DNA of 64,000 nt from Streptomyces sp. NBC_01381 (lineage in GTDB: Bacteria > Actinomycetota > Actinomycetes > Streptomycetales > Streptomycetaceae), in NCBI RefSeq assembly GCF_026340305.1, contig NZ_JAPEPI010000002.1, positions 930,001 through 994,000 on the forward strand. The letters run 5' to 3'. How positions within the stretch are numbered: position 1 is the first letter of the stretch; each line of letters starts with the position of its first letter. The position numbers were made by a program, and so were the translations under genes. The notes below the pieces were generated by a model. The model did not search any database. It was given only the letters and a program-made list of their open reading frames with translations, and was not told where the DNA came from. Shown here one piece after another: positions 34,515 to 42,507 of this stretch.

Positions 34515-35698
34515 TGACCCTCCACCTGAACCTCACCCGCCGCACCTCGGCGCTCATCGCCGCCGGTGCCGTCGTCGCCGCACTCGCCGGCTGCGGAACC
34601 GACACCCGCGAGAACGAAGCACTCAGCACCAAGGGCATCCAGAAGCCCGCCAAACCCAAGGTGGCGCCGGGCCTCCCCGGCATGCCGCCGGTCCTCGACC
34701 CCAAGGACGTCTACGCCGCCGACCGCCCCAACAAGCTCTCCCCGGTGGTCAAGGACTTCCCCTCCCGCGTCTACGTCCCCAACACCAACTCCAACACCGT
34801 CTCGGTCATCGACCCCAAGACGTACCGGGTCATCGACACCATCGACGTCGGCGTCCAGCCCCAACACGTCGTCCCCTCCTGGGACATGAAGACCCTCTGG
34901 GTCAACAACAACCGCGGCCACACGCTCACGCCCATCAACCCCAAGACCGGCAAGGCGGGCAAGCCGGTCGACGTGCACGACCCCTACAACCTCTACTTCA
35001 CGCCCAACGGCAAGTACGCCATCGTCATGGCCTCCATGGACCGCGAACTCGTCTTCCGCGACCCGCACACCATGAAGAAGGTCAAGACCGAACCGGTCAG
35101 CTGCTACGGCGTCAACCACGCCGACTTCTCCGCCGACGGCCGCTACTTCATCGTTTCCTGCGAATTCTCCGGCGAGCTTCTGAAGGTCGACACGGAGAAG
35201 ATGAAGGTCATCGGCCAGCAGAAGCTGCCCTTCGAGGGCGCCATGCCGCAGGACGTGAAGGTCTCACCCGACGGCAAGACCTTCTATGTGGCCGACATGA
35301 TGGCCCACGGCATGTGGGTCCTGAGCGGCGACAAGTTCGACAAGCCGAAGCTCCTTCGCACCGGCAAGGGCTGCCACGGTCTGTACGTCAGCCGTGACTC
35401 ACGCGAGATGTACGTCTCCAACCGCGGCGAGGGCACCGTCTCCGTCTTCGACTTCCCCAAGAACAAGCTCACCAAGAAGTGGAAGCTCCCCCAGGGCGGC
35501 AGCCCCGACATGGGCGGCGTCTCGGCGGACGGCAACACGCTCTGGCTGTCCGGCCGTTACGACTCCGAGGTGTACGCCATCGACACCCGCACCGGCGTCC
35601 AGACCGCCCGCATCCCCGTCGGCGGCGGCCCGCACGGCCTCGCGGTCTACCCGCAGCCGGGTCGCTACTCGCTGGGGCACACGGGGATCTTCCGCTGA
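34514..35698 (+). CDS. YVTN-type beta-propeller lipoprotein
   Basis: A 394-residue lipoprotein (lipobox ALAGC, Cys about 27). The signatures of a seven-bladed YncE/YVTN propeller repeat through it: SRVYVPNTNSNTVSVIDPKTYRVI, KTLWVNNNRGHTLTPIN, REMYVSNRGEGTVSVFDF, NTLWLSGRYDSEVYAIDT, ending GGGPHGLAVYPQPGRYSLGHTG. Three cysteines beyond the lipobox (CYG, SCE, GCHG) could form disulfides. Propellers of this type bind partners or DNA/peptidoglycan; the tight coupling to the NodB-like gene suggests an envelope complex. It is well supported as a family, with function unknown. Confidence 0.88.
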   Translation: MTLHLNLTRRTSALIAAGAVVAALAGCGTDTRENEALSTKGIQKPAKPKVAPGLPGMPPVLDPKDVYAADRPNKLSPVVKDFPSRVYVPNTNSNTVSVIDPKTYRVIDTIDVGVQPQHVVPSWDMKTLWVNNNRGHTLTPINPKTGKAGKPVDVHDPYNLYFTPNGKYAIVMASMDRELVFRDPHTMKKVKTEPVSCYGVNHADFSADGRYFIVSCEFSGELLKVDTEKMKVIGQQKLPFEGAMPQDVKVSPDGKTFYVADMMAHGMWVLSGDKFDKPKLLRTGKGCHGLYVSRDSREMYVSNRGEGTVSVFDFPKNKLTKKWKLPQGGSPDMGGVSADGNTLWLSGRYDSEVYAIDTRTGVQTARIPVGGGPHGLAVYPQPGRYSLGHTGIFR

Positions 35699-35808
35699 GT
35701 CCACCGAGTCCACCGAGTCCAAGTCATTCAACGGTTGACGACCGCGGCCACCGGGAACGGGGAGGGTAGATCCACCGCCCCGTTCCTCTGCCCCACAGGA
35801 GGCCGCGC

Positions 35809-36360
35809 ATGATCCGAGGCATCGACGTCAGCTCGTACCAGTCATCGTTCGACACGGACGGCCTCTCCTTCGTCATCATCAAGGCGACAGAGGGCCGTTC
35901 GTACATCAACCCGAGACTGACGGCACAGACGAAGCTGGCACGGGACGGCGGCTGCGTGGTCGGCTTCTACCACTTCCTGTGGCCCGGGAACATCACGGCC
36001 CAGGCGGAGTACTTCGTCAGCAAGTCCCCTGAGAAGTCAGGGGACTTGCTGGCGGTGGACTGGGAGTGGACGGGGGATCATACGCGCGCGAGCAATGCGG
36101 AGAAGGACCGCTTCATCCGGGAGGTGAAGCGGTTGCGGCCTTCCCATCGGACCGTGCTCTACACGAACCGCGATTTTTGGTTGAACTACGACACCACCTC
36201 GTACGCGGGTGACGGCCTCTGGATCGCCGACTACGTGACGGCGGGCAAGCCGCGTATCAAGGCGAAGTGGCGGATCCACCAGTACACGTCGACGCCGCTG
36301 GACAAGAACGTGGCGGATTTCGAGAGCGCGCAGGCGCTGCGGGACTGGGCGAAGCCCTAG
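35809..36360 (+). CDS. Glycoside hydrolase family 25 (lysozyme/muramidase)
   Basis: A 183-residue GH25 barrel. The fold begins at MIRGIDVSSYQ, the first catalytic Asp; the D-x-E pair is LLAVDWEW, and late strands include LWIADYVT and WRIHQYTST. It would cleave the beta-1,4 bond of peptidoglycan. No signal peptide or wall-binding domain is present, which is unusual for a free-standing enzyme and typical of phage endolysins or substrates of phage-tail-like systems. AGGAGG 6-8 nt before the ATG is a strong ribosome binding site. The coding sequence contains a 15-bp perfect hairpin at 36018-36051. It ends 9 bp before a convergent gene. Confidence 0.9.
   Translation: MIRGIDVSSYQSSFDTDGLSFVIIKATEGRSYINPRLTAQTKLARDGGCVVGFYHFLWPGNITAQAEYFVSKSPEKSGDLLAVDWEWTGDHTRASNAEKDRFIREVKRLRPSHRTVLYTNRDFWLNYDTTSYAGDGLWIADYVTAGKPRIKAKWRIHQYTSTPLDKNVADFESAQALRDWAKP
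36018..36051 (+). repeat. 15-bp perfect inverted repeat inside the GH25 gene
   Basis: CAGCAAGTCCCCTGA (36018-36032) and TCAGGGGACTTGCTG (36037-36051) pair perfectly around a GAAG loop. The arms use TCA and TTG codons that are otherwise rare here, encoding SKSPEKSGDLLA just before the catalytic DWEW. Confidence 0.9.
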
Positions 36361-36369
36361 TCCACGGCC

Positions 36370-37029
36370 TCAGGCGCGCCACTCCGCCGTGCGCTCCGGG
36401 GACGCCTCGGACAGGGCCTTGGTGACCGCGTCCACGTCCGCCGCGAGGCCGTAGACCGGGGTGCCGGGCTGCTGGCGCCACGACTCGTCCTGGCCGCCCG
36501 TGTCGACGGTGTCGAAGCCGATCTCGTCGAGCAGATCGCGTACGACCTTCTTGGCGGTCTCGTCGTCGCCGGACACCGGGAGCGCGACGCGGCCCGGGGC
36601 GCCCTTGGCCTGGGGCTTGTCGAGGATGTCGTCGGCGTAGGTGCCGTTGAAGGCCTTGATGACGGGGTGGCCGATCTGCCGCTCCGTCCAGCGGCTCTCG
36701 GTGAGGCCCTCCTCGATCTCGGCGATCTTCCCGTCGCGCTGCTGCGGGTAGTAGTTGCCGGTGTCGATGACGGCGACGCCGGCGGCCGCGCCGTCCAGGA
36801 AGCCCGACGGCAGGTTCGGCACGGCCTTCAGGGGGATCGTCACGACGACCACCTGGGCGTCGCGTGCGGCCTCCTCGACCGTCACCGGCGTCGCGCCGGT
36901 CTCGGCAGCGAGCTCGGTGAGGGTCTGCGGGCCGCGGGAGTTCGCGACGGAGACGTCGTGGCCGACGGCCGTGAAGCGACGGGTGAGGTTGCCGCCGATG
37001 TTGCCCGCGCCGATGATGCCGATCTTCAT
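36370..37029 (-). CDS. NADPH-dependent F420 reductase-like (NADP oxidoreductase, Rossmann) protein
   Basis: A 219-residue Rossmann protein of the F420H2:NADP oxidoreductase-like (NAD-binding 2/F420_oxidored) group. It has the dinucleotide motif IGIIGAGNIGGNL, then VANSRGPQTL (a Ser-Arg that normally favours NADP), VVVTIPLKAV, VIDTGNYYP and HPVIKAFNGTYAD. It is commonly annotated as a short oxidoreductase or 'NADP oxidoreductase coenzyme F420-dependent'; the substrate is unknown. The ATG is at 37029 with GAGGGGCAAGTC upstream. It lies downstream of the MDR-type dehydrogenase gene on the same strand. Confidence 0.87.
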   Translation of the reverse strand: MKIGIIGAGNIGGNLTRRFTAVGHDVSVANSRGPQTLTELAAETGATPVTVEEAARDAQVVVVTIPLKAVPNLPSGFLDGAAAGVAVIDTGNYYPQQRDGKIAEIEEGLTESRWTERQIGHPVIKAFNGTYADDILDKPQAKGAPGRVALPVSGDDETAKKVVRDLLDEIGFDTVDTGGQDESWRQQPGTPVYGLAADVDAVTKALSEASPERTAEWRA

Positions 37030-37122
37030 GACTTGCCCCTCCGGGGGTTGGTTCGCCGGTCTCTTAGCGGAGCCAACCTCCGGAACGGGTGAGGTATTCC
37101 GACCGGGGGTGGGTCGGCCTTC

Positions 37123-38130
37123 TCAGACCTTCACCACGATCTTGCCGGTGTGCGTGTTGGACTCCATCAGGCGGTGGGCGTCCTGGATGCGGTCCAGGCC
37201 CTCGAAGACCTCGGCGATCACCGGGCGGAGCGTGCCGTCGGTGAGGCCCGAGTTGATGTAGGCGGCCGCGCGGTGGCGGCCCTCCTGCGTCTCGGTGACC
37301 ATCGGGTTTCCGTATCCGTGGACGGACAGGGGCCAGTTCATCGGGAGGGTCGTGGGGCGGGCGTCCAGCCAGCCGTAGATGACGAGCTTGCCGTTGCGGA
37401 CCAGCGCCTCGCCCAGGGCCTGGAAGCCCGGGCCGCCGATCGCGTCGAGCACGATGTCGGCGCCCCGGCCGTCGGTGAGGCGTTTGGTCTCCTTGACCAC
37501 GTCCTCGCGGTCGCTGACGATGACGTGCTCGGCGCCCAGGTCCAGGAGCTGCTGCCGCTTGGCCTCGGTGCGGGTGGTGGCGATCGGTACCGCGCCCGCG
37601 CGGCGTACGACCTGGATGGCCGCGGTGCCGACGCCGCTGGACGCGCCGGTGATCAGGACGTGCTGGCCCGGCAGCAGCCCGGCAGTCGGGAGCAGCGCGC
37701 CGTACGCGGTGGAGTAGGTGACCCAGACGGCGGCCGCGGTCACCGCGTCCACTTCGGCGGGGCGCGGGACGACGGCGCTCTGCGGCAGCAGGACCAGCTC
37801 GCCGTACACGCCGTGTGCGCTCAGTTCGGTGTTCGCCGCCGTGAGGACGGTGTCGCCGGGGGCGAAGGCGGTCACTCCCTCGCCGACGGACTCGACGGTG
37901 CCCGCGGCCTCGTAGCCGTTGCGGGATGCGGGCAGGGTCGGCTGGTAGTAGTAAGTGCCCGCGCGGAGCAGGGTTTCGGCGCGGTTGAGGCCCAACGCCT
38001 CGACGCGGATGCGGACTTCGCCCGGTCCGGGGGCGGGGATCTCCACGGCGTGGATCCGCATGACCTCGGGGCCGCCGATCTCGTCAAAGAGCACGGTACG
38101 AGCGGTGGTTGACGCAGCAGTTGTTGTCAT
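37123..38130 (-). CDS. Zinc-independent MDR/quinone-oxidoreductase-like alcohol dehydrogenase
   Basis: A 335-residue medium-chain dehydrogenase/reductase. GroES-like N-terminal domain (GPGEVRIRVEALGLNRAETLLRAG, GYEAAGTVESVG) and a Rossmann domain with LITGASSGVGTAAIQV, where the last part matches the AXXGVG quinone-oxidoreductase form. The catalytic zinc Cys/His ligands of true alcohol dehydrogenases are absent. It would reduce quinones or enones with NADPH. ATG at 38130. It is divergent from an AraC-family gene 101 bp away, which probably regulates it in response to an electrophile or redox signal. Confidence 0.9.
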   Translation of the reverse strand: MTTTAASTTARTVLFDEIGGPEVMRIHAVEIPAPGPGEVRIRVEALGLNRAETLLRAGTYYYQPTLPASRNGYEAAGTVESVGEGVTAFAPGDTVLTAANTELSAHGVYGELVLLPQSAVVPRPAEVDAVTAAAVWVTYSTAYGALLPTAGLLPGQHVLITGASSGVGTAAIQVVRRAGAVPIATTRTEAKRQQLLDLGAEHVIVSDREDVVKETKRLTDGRGADIVLDAIGGPGFQALGEALVRNGKLVIYGWLDARPTTLPMNWPLSVHGYGNPMVTETQEGRHRAAAYINSGLTDGTLRPVIAEVFEGLDRIQDAHRLMESNTHTGKIVVKV

Positions 38131-38231
38131 GCGGGAAACGCTAGGCGGGCTCTGCGAGACGAACCATGCCTGCTGCTCTCGCTTTTATACCCGTACGTCT
38201 CGCGGGGTGCGGCGCGCGCTACGGTACGGAC

Positions 38232-39152
38232 ATGGACGTACTCAGCGACGCGATAGCCGCCATGCGGACGGGGCGGCCGCATTCCTCCCGTACGTACAGG
38301 CACGCGCCCTGGGGGATCCGGTTCGCCCCGTCGAACGGTGCCGGGTTCCATGTGGTGCTCCAGGGTTCCGCCTGGCTGCTTCCGTCCGGTGACGGGGCGG
38401 AGCCGGTGGCGCTCGGGCCCGGTGACGTGGTCTTCCTCTCGCACGGGCGCGGGCACGGTCTGGCGAGCGCGCCGGATGTCCCGCTGGAGGATTTCGCCCT
38501 CGCCCCGGACGGCTCCTGGCCGAAGACGGAGGGCGACCGGGCGGCGAGCACCGTGCTGCTGTGCGGGGCCTACCAGTTGGACCGGGCGCGCGCCCATCCG
38601 CTGCTCGCCGAGCTGCCGGAGGTGGTGCATCTGCCGGCCAGGGTCGGGGAGCACGCGTCGCTGCGGTCCGCCGTGGAGCTGCTCGGTGCCGAACTGGCCG
38701 ACGCGCAGCCGGGGTCGGACGCCGTGATTCCCGCGCTGCTCGACACGATGCTGCTGTACATCCTGCGGGCGTGGTGGCTGCGCGAGCAGGCCGCGGGGCA
38801 TGCGACGGGCTGGGCCGCCGCGCTGCGGGACCCGTCGGTGACGGCCGCGCTGTACGCGATCCATGACGACCCCGCGAGGCCCTGGACGGTGGAGGAGCTC
38901 GGGGCGCGGGCGGGGCTCTCCCGCGCGGCGTTCGCCCGCCGGTTCGCGGCGTCCGTGGGGGCGAGCCCGCTCGCGTATCTGACGTGGTGGCGGATGACGA
39001 CGGCGGGCCGGCTGCTGCGCGAGGAGGATCTGCCGCTGCGGCAGATCGCCGAACGGGCGGGCTATACCTCGGAGTTCGCGTTCTCCAGGGCGTTCAAGCG
39101 GGAGTTCGGGGTGGCGCCGGGGCAGTACCGGAGGGTGCGGGCCGCCGGGTAG
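38232..39152 (+). CDS. AraC-family transcriptional regulator (cupin_6 sensor)
   Basis: A 306-residue regulator. The N-terminal cupin-type ligand-binding domain (PWGIRFAPSNGAGFHVVLQGSAWL, LGPGDVVFLSHGRGHGL) matches the cupin_6 family, and the C-terminal double HTH reads WTVEELGARAGLSRAAFARRF ... LRQIAERAGYTSEFAFSRAFKREFGVAPGQYRR. ATG 38232 is chosen; TACGGT just upstream could be a -10 for a leaderless transcript. The divergent MDR gene is the obvious target. Confidence 0.93.
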   Translation: MDVLSDAIAAMRTGRPHSSRTYRHAPWGIRFAPSNGAGFHVVLQGSAWLLPSGDGAEPVALGPGDVVFLSHGRGHGLASAPDVPLEDFALAPDGSWPKTEGDRAASTVLLCGAYQLDRARAHPLLAELPEVVHLPARVGEHASLRSAVELLGAELADAQPGSDAVIPALLDTMLLYILRAWWLREQAAGHATGWAAALRDPSVTAALYAIHDDPARPWTVEELGARAGLSRAAFARRFAASVGASPLAYLTWWRMTTAGRLLREEDLPLRQIAERAGYTSEFAFSRAFKREFGVAPGQYRRVRAAG

Positions 39153-39222
39153 GGCGTACGCGGCGTCGTGTGTGTGACGAGGGGCACTGGAACTCTCCCG
39201 GGGTCGCGGAGAGGTCATGGGT

Positions 39223-39897
39223 GTGAGTCCTACTGAACTGGGAGACGGCATCCATGCACGGATACGGGCCGGGGAGCGGGCGGCGTTCGGTGAGCTGTAC
39301 GAGGCGTACGCGCGGACGGTCTACAACCATGCCCTGCGGCTGACCGGCGACTGGTCGACCGCCGAGGAGGTCATGTCCGAGACGTTCCTCGCGGCCTGGC
39401 GCACCCGGGAGCGGCTCGATCCGGACCGCGGTTCGCTCAAGCCGTGGCTGCTCGGCATCGCGACGCACAAGGCGCAGAACGCCAACCGCGGTCTGCGCCG
39501 GCGGCTCGCCTTTCTCTCCCGGCAGCCGTCGCCGCCCCAAGTGGCGGATTTCGCCGAGGAGTCGGCGGGCCGGCTCGACGACGCGCGGCGGCTCGCGGCG
39601 GTGCACGGCGCGCTGCGCCGGCTGCGGCGTCCGGAGCGTGAGGTGCTCGTGCTGTGCGTGTGGTCGGGGTTCGACTACGCGCAGGCCGCCGAGGCGCTCG
39701 GGGTGCCGGTGGGCACGGTGCGGTCGCGGCTCTCGCGGGCGCGGGCGCGGCTGCGGCGGCTGAGCGAGGACGCGCTGGACGCGGAGGGCGTGGATGCGCA
39801 AGGCGTGAAGGAAGTGACGGAACCGCTCCGTGGCCGCGGAGAGGTAGAGAGTGAGGCCGCGTTCGCGGCCCTGCCCCTGCGGGAGGAATTCCGATGA
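39223..39897 (+). CDS. ECF RNA polymerase sigma factor
   Basis: A 224-residue sigma-70 family ECF factor with region 2 (FGELYEAYARTVYNHALRLTGD, AEEVMSETFLAAW) and region 4 (LRRPEREVLVLCVWSGFDYAQAAEALGVPVGTVRSRLSRAR), plus a ~35-residue acidic C-terminal tail. GGAGAGG lies 8 nt from GTG 39223 but only 2 nt from ATG 39217, so GTG is favoured. The start codon of the next gene overlaps the stop (ATGA). The partner is a CU044_5270 protein rather than a recognisable zinc anti-sigma factor. Confidence 0.93.
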   Translation: MSPTELGDGIHARIRAGERAAFGELYEAYARTVYNHALRLTGDWSTAEEVMSETFLAAWRTRERLDPDRGSLKPWLLGIATHKAQNANRGLRRRLAFLSRQPSPPQVADFAEESAGRLDDARRLAAVHGALRRLRRPEREVLVLCVWSGFDYAQAAEALGVPVGTVRSRLSRARARLRRLSEDALDAEGVDAQGVKEVTEPLRGRGEVESEAAFAALPLREEFR

Positions 39898-40997
39898 ACG
39901 CCGCCACCCCCTCTCGGGGAGAGGCCGAGGCCGAGGTCGAGGAACTGGCCGGTCTTCTGCCGGAGTCGGCTGAGGAGGAATGGGAACTTCCGCCGGGCCG
40001 TCACCTTCACCACAAGGACCTTCTGATGCAGCAGATCGACCGTGACACCACTCCCGTTTCCGTATCGCCCCGTCGGTGGCTGCTGCGTCCGGCGGTGCTG
40101 ATGCCGGCGGCCGCCGCGCTGGCCGTGGCCGGGATCCTGGCGGCCACGCTCCCTTTCGGTGACGCCGACGGCGTACGCGACATGGGCGCGGCCCGGGGTG
40201 CGGAACACGGTGCGGCCGTCACCCTCGACCGGATCGCCACAGCTTCACTGAAGGCCGACACGAAGCCGGTGAAGGACGGCCAATTCGTCTACGTCCGCAG
40301 TCTGGTCCGGGCGAACCAGGGTGAGTTCAACGGTCCTGTGAAGCTCGGCGCCCCGCACAAGCGTGAGGTCTGGATGTCGCAGAACCCGGCGCCCGTCACG
40401 GACATCGGCATGATCCGCGAGAGCGGGAAGGGGGTGCCGATGTCCGGTCAGGACGTGCCCATCGAGGCGTCCGCGGAGGACGGTTCCGACGACACCGGCG
40501 CCATCCCCCCGGGCCCCGACCGCCCCACGTACGCCTGGCTCGCCTCGCTGCCCACCGACCCCGACGCCCTCCTGAAGAAGCTGTACGCCGAAACGCGGGT
40601 GAGCGATGGGCGGGAGACGAAGGCGCAGGCCGTATTCGACAAGATCGGCGGCCTGCTCGCTGAGACGATCATGCCGCCGGAGAACGCCGCCGCCCTCTAC
40701 AAGGCCGTCGCGAAGCTCCCCGGTGTGACCGAGGTGCCCGACGCGGTGGACGCGGCGGGGCGGCACGGGATCGGCATCACCATCGATGAGTCGGCGTACG
40801 CGACGCGCAGCGAATGGATCTTCGACAAGAAGTCGTTCGCCTACCTCGGCTCACGCGGCTACATGACCAAGGACCACAAGCCGGGCGGCAAGCCGGGAGA
40901 TCAGGGGAATGCCGAGGTTCTCTACAGCAGTGACGCGGTCCTGGACCGCGCGGTCGTCGATCAGCGCGGCATGGAACCCACCAGCGGCCGCGGCTGA
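39894..40997 (+). CDS. CU044_5270 family membrane protein, ECF sigma partner
   Basis: A 367-residue protein with a cytosolic N-terminus (about 1-65, with HLHHKDLLMQQID), one membrane segment (PAVLMPAAAALAVAGILAATLPFG, about 66-90) and a large exterior domain (YVRSLVRAN, PTYAWLASLPTDPDALLKKLY, GIGITIDES). This matches the CU044_5270 family, which commonly follows ECF sigma genes and is thought to act as a sensor or anti-sigma factor. Topology and ATGA coupling fit that role. Its 3' end overlaps the convergent ABA4-like gene by 37 bp. Confidence 0.88.
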   Translation: MNAATPSRGEAEAEVEELAGLLPESAEEEWELPPGRHLHHKDLLMQQIDRDTTPVSVSPRRWLLRPAVLMPAAAALAVAGILAATLPFGDADGVRDMGAARGAEHGAAVTLDRIATASLKADTKPVKDGQFVYVRSLVRANQGEFNGPVKLGAPHKREVWMSQNPAPVTDIGMIRESGKGVPMSGQDVPIEASAEDGSDDTGAIPPGPDRPTYAWLASLPTDPDALLKKLYAETRVSDGRETKAQAVFDKIGGLLAETIMPPENAAALYKAVAKLPGVTEVPDAVDAAGRHGIGITIDESAYATRSEWIFDKKSFAYLGSRGYMTKDHKPGGKPGDQGNAEVLYSSDAVLDRAVVDQRGMEPTSGRG

Positions 40998-41416
40998 TCA
41001 CGGTTCGCCCGCACGGCCCGCAGCAGCAGGAAGAGCAGCAGCCCGAAGGGGGAGAGGAGAATCGTGAAGACCAGGAGCGGGCCCATGACCAGCGGGTGGA
41101 TGCCGATGCGCCGCGCCTCGCGGTACATCCACTGCCCGATCAGCAGGTCCCAGGCGATGACCTGGGCCCAGATGGCGCCCGCCCCGTTGGCGTGGACGAG
41201 CAGTTCACGGAAGCCGTCGATGTCCGGGCTGCTGACCGCGGCCCAGAGTTCGGGGAAGACGGGCAGGGCCATCGCGGCGTACACGGCGAGGATCGGGACG
41301 ACGGTGAGGGGTGACGTGGCGATGCGGTCGGTCGTCCGCCACCCCGGCGCGAAAATCAGGAGCAGCCAGACCGGGGCGGCCAGATAGAAGGAAAGCTCGA
41401 AGAGGAAACCGGTCAT
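40961..41416 (-). CDS. ABA4-like (DUF4281) membrane protein
   Basis: A 151-residue protein with four predicted membrane segments and the DUF4281/ABA4 signature (LSFYLAAPVWLLLIFAPGWRTTDRIATS, ELLVHANGAGAIWAQVIAWDLLIGQW, IHPLVMGPLLVFTILLSPFGLLLFLL). ABA4 is a plant neoxanthin-synthesis factor; bacterial members are of unknown role. Its ATG overlaps the stop of the upstream membrane gene (ATGA), making a two-gene operon controlled from the divergent MerR promoter region. Confidence 0.85.
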   Translation of the reverse strand: MTGFLFELSFYLAAPVWLLLIFAPGWRTTDRIATSPLTVVPILAVYAAMALPVFPELWAAVSSPDIDGFRELLVHANGAGAIWAQVIAWDLLIGQWMYREARRIGIHPLVMGPLLVFTILLSPFGLLLFLLLRAVRANRDQPRPLVGSMPR

Positions 41417-42381
41417 GCCACGAGCTCCTTGGTGTTGTTGGTTTCATCAACTGCCGGGTTCTGCACGGCTGTTGGTGGGGTGAGACGCAGCGCCCCGTAT
41501 GCGCCCGCGGCGGTGGCGGCGACGATCAGTGCCGTCGCCGCCAGCGTCGCGCCGTCCGGGTGGATCAGCGGCTGGCCGCGCAGTGCCTGCCAGGTGACCA
41601 GGGCGAAGGCGGCGGCGTACGCGGCCGCGGCGACGAGGACGAGCCGCAGCCGGACCCGTTCGTCCGCGAGGCGGGTGAACCGCGGGGCGAGCGCGACAAG
41701 TCCCATGAGCAGCAGCGGGAGCAGCTGCAGCGCGTGCATGCCGAAGAAGTGCGGGATCCGCAGGTCGCCGCCGGTGGTGGACCAGCCGGTCAGCGGCATC
41801 GAGGGACCGCCGTCGGGCACGCCGACGCTGTGGGCGCCGACGACCGGCGAGCTGCCCTGCACCTGTCCGGGCGCAGGCCGGGTCATCCCGAACCCGATGG
41901 CGGCGCCGGCCAGCGCGAGGGCGATCCCGCACCGCATCGTCCAGGCGGAGGCGCGGTCGGGGATGCGGGCGCGCAGCAGCACGACGGCGATGGCGAGGGT
42001 GGCGAGCCACAGGATGACGACGCTGACGGACATCACGTTGAACAGCGCTTCGTCGAACGAGGTCGCGTGGTTGAAGTGGCTGCGCTTCCCGCGCACCACC
42101 TGCCCGGTGATGATCACCATCTCGATGACGCTGGTCAGGGCGACCACCGTGCCGGCCCACCAGCCGACCCTGCGGCCCCGGTCGAGCATCGACAGCATCC
42201 AGGCGAGCGAGGGTGCGAAGCCGATGAACGAGACCGCGAACTTCAACGGCTTGGCCCAGATGGGCGCGCCCACCAGGACCCGGTCGTCGACGACGAGTCC
42301 CACCGCGGAGACGACGGCGAGTAAGGCCATCGACGCGGCGAACAGCATGAGTGGTCGGTGCCATGAACGCCATGAAGACAT
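41413..42381 (-). CDS. Multi-pass membrane protein of unknown function
   Basis: A 322-residue protein with about eight hydrophobic segments (LMLFAASMALLAVVSAVGLVV, VGWWAGTVVALTSVIEMVII, VVILWLATLAIAVVLLRAR, FGMHALQLLPLLLMGLVALAP). It has the sequence GKRSHFNHATSFDEALFNVM between segments 3 and 4, conserved-looking His/Asn residues that could bind metal or haem. I do not recognise an enzyme. ATG 42381 follows AAGGGGACCCCT; a TTG 30 nt upstream is less likely. It is coupled to the ABA4-like gene and divergent from merR. Confidence 0.8.
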   Translation of the reverse strand: MSSWRSWHRPLMLFAASMALLAVVSAVGLVVDDRVLVGAPIWAKPLKFAVSFIGFAPSLAWMLSMLDRGRRVGWWAGTVVALTSVIEMVIITGQVVRGKRSHFNHATSFDEALFNVMSVSVVILWLATLAIAVVLLRARIPDRASAWTMRCGIALALAGAAIGFGMTRPAPGQVQGSSPVVGAHSVGVPDGGPSMPLTGWSTTGGDLRIPHFFGMHALQLLPLLLMGLVALAPRFTRLADERVRLRLVLVAAAAYAAAFALVTWQALRGQPLIHPDGATLAATALIVAATAAGAYGALRLTPPTAVQNPAVDETNNTKELVA

Positions 42382-42420
42382 AGGGGTCCCCTTGTTGGGA
42401 GGGTGGTTCAACGAAATATG

Positions 42421-42458
42421 GATAGTGGTGCTGTCCGCTATCCGATAGCGCCACTATC
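42421..42458. promoter_or_regulatory. Nested palindromic operator between merR and the membrane operon
   Basis: Outer arms GATAGTGG (42421-42428) and CCACTATC (42451-42458) enclose an inner palindrome CGCTATC-C-GATAGCG (42436-42450). Four GATAGyG-type half-sites therefore occur in 38 bp, 50 bp before the MerR start codon. This is the expected position for a MerR-family operator controlling both directions. A -10-like TATGAT follows at 42459-42464. Confidence 0.7.
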
Positions 42459-42507
42459 TATGATGGGTGGCGAGGATGGCAAGGGCGGAGAGAAGCGATG
42501 AGAAGCG

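Noticed and set aside
41311-42454. Several 330-codon frames overlapping on both strands near the MerR locus
   Set aside because: Only the 41413-42381 frame has membrane-protein composition, an ATG and a ribosome binding site; the others are shadows.
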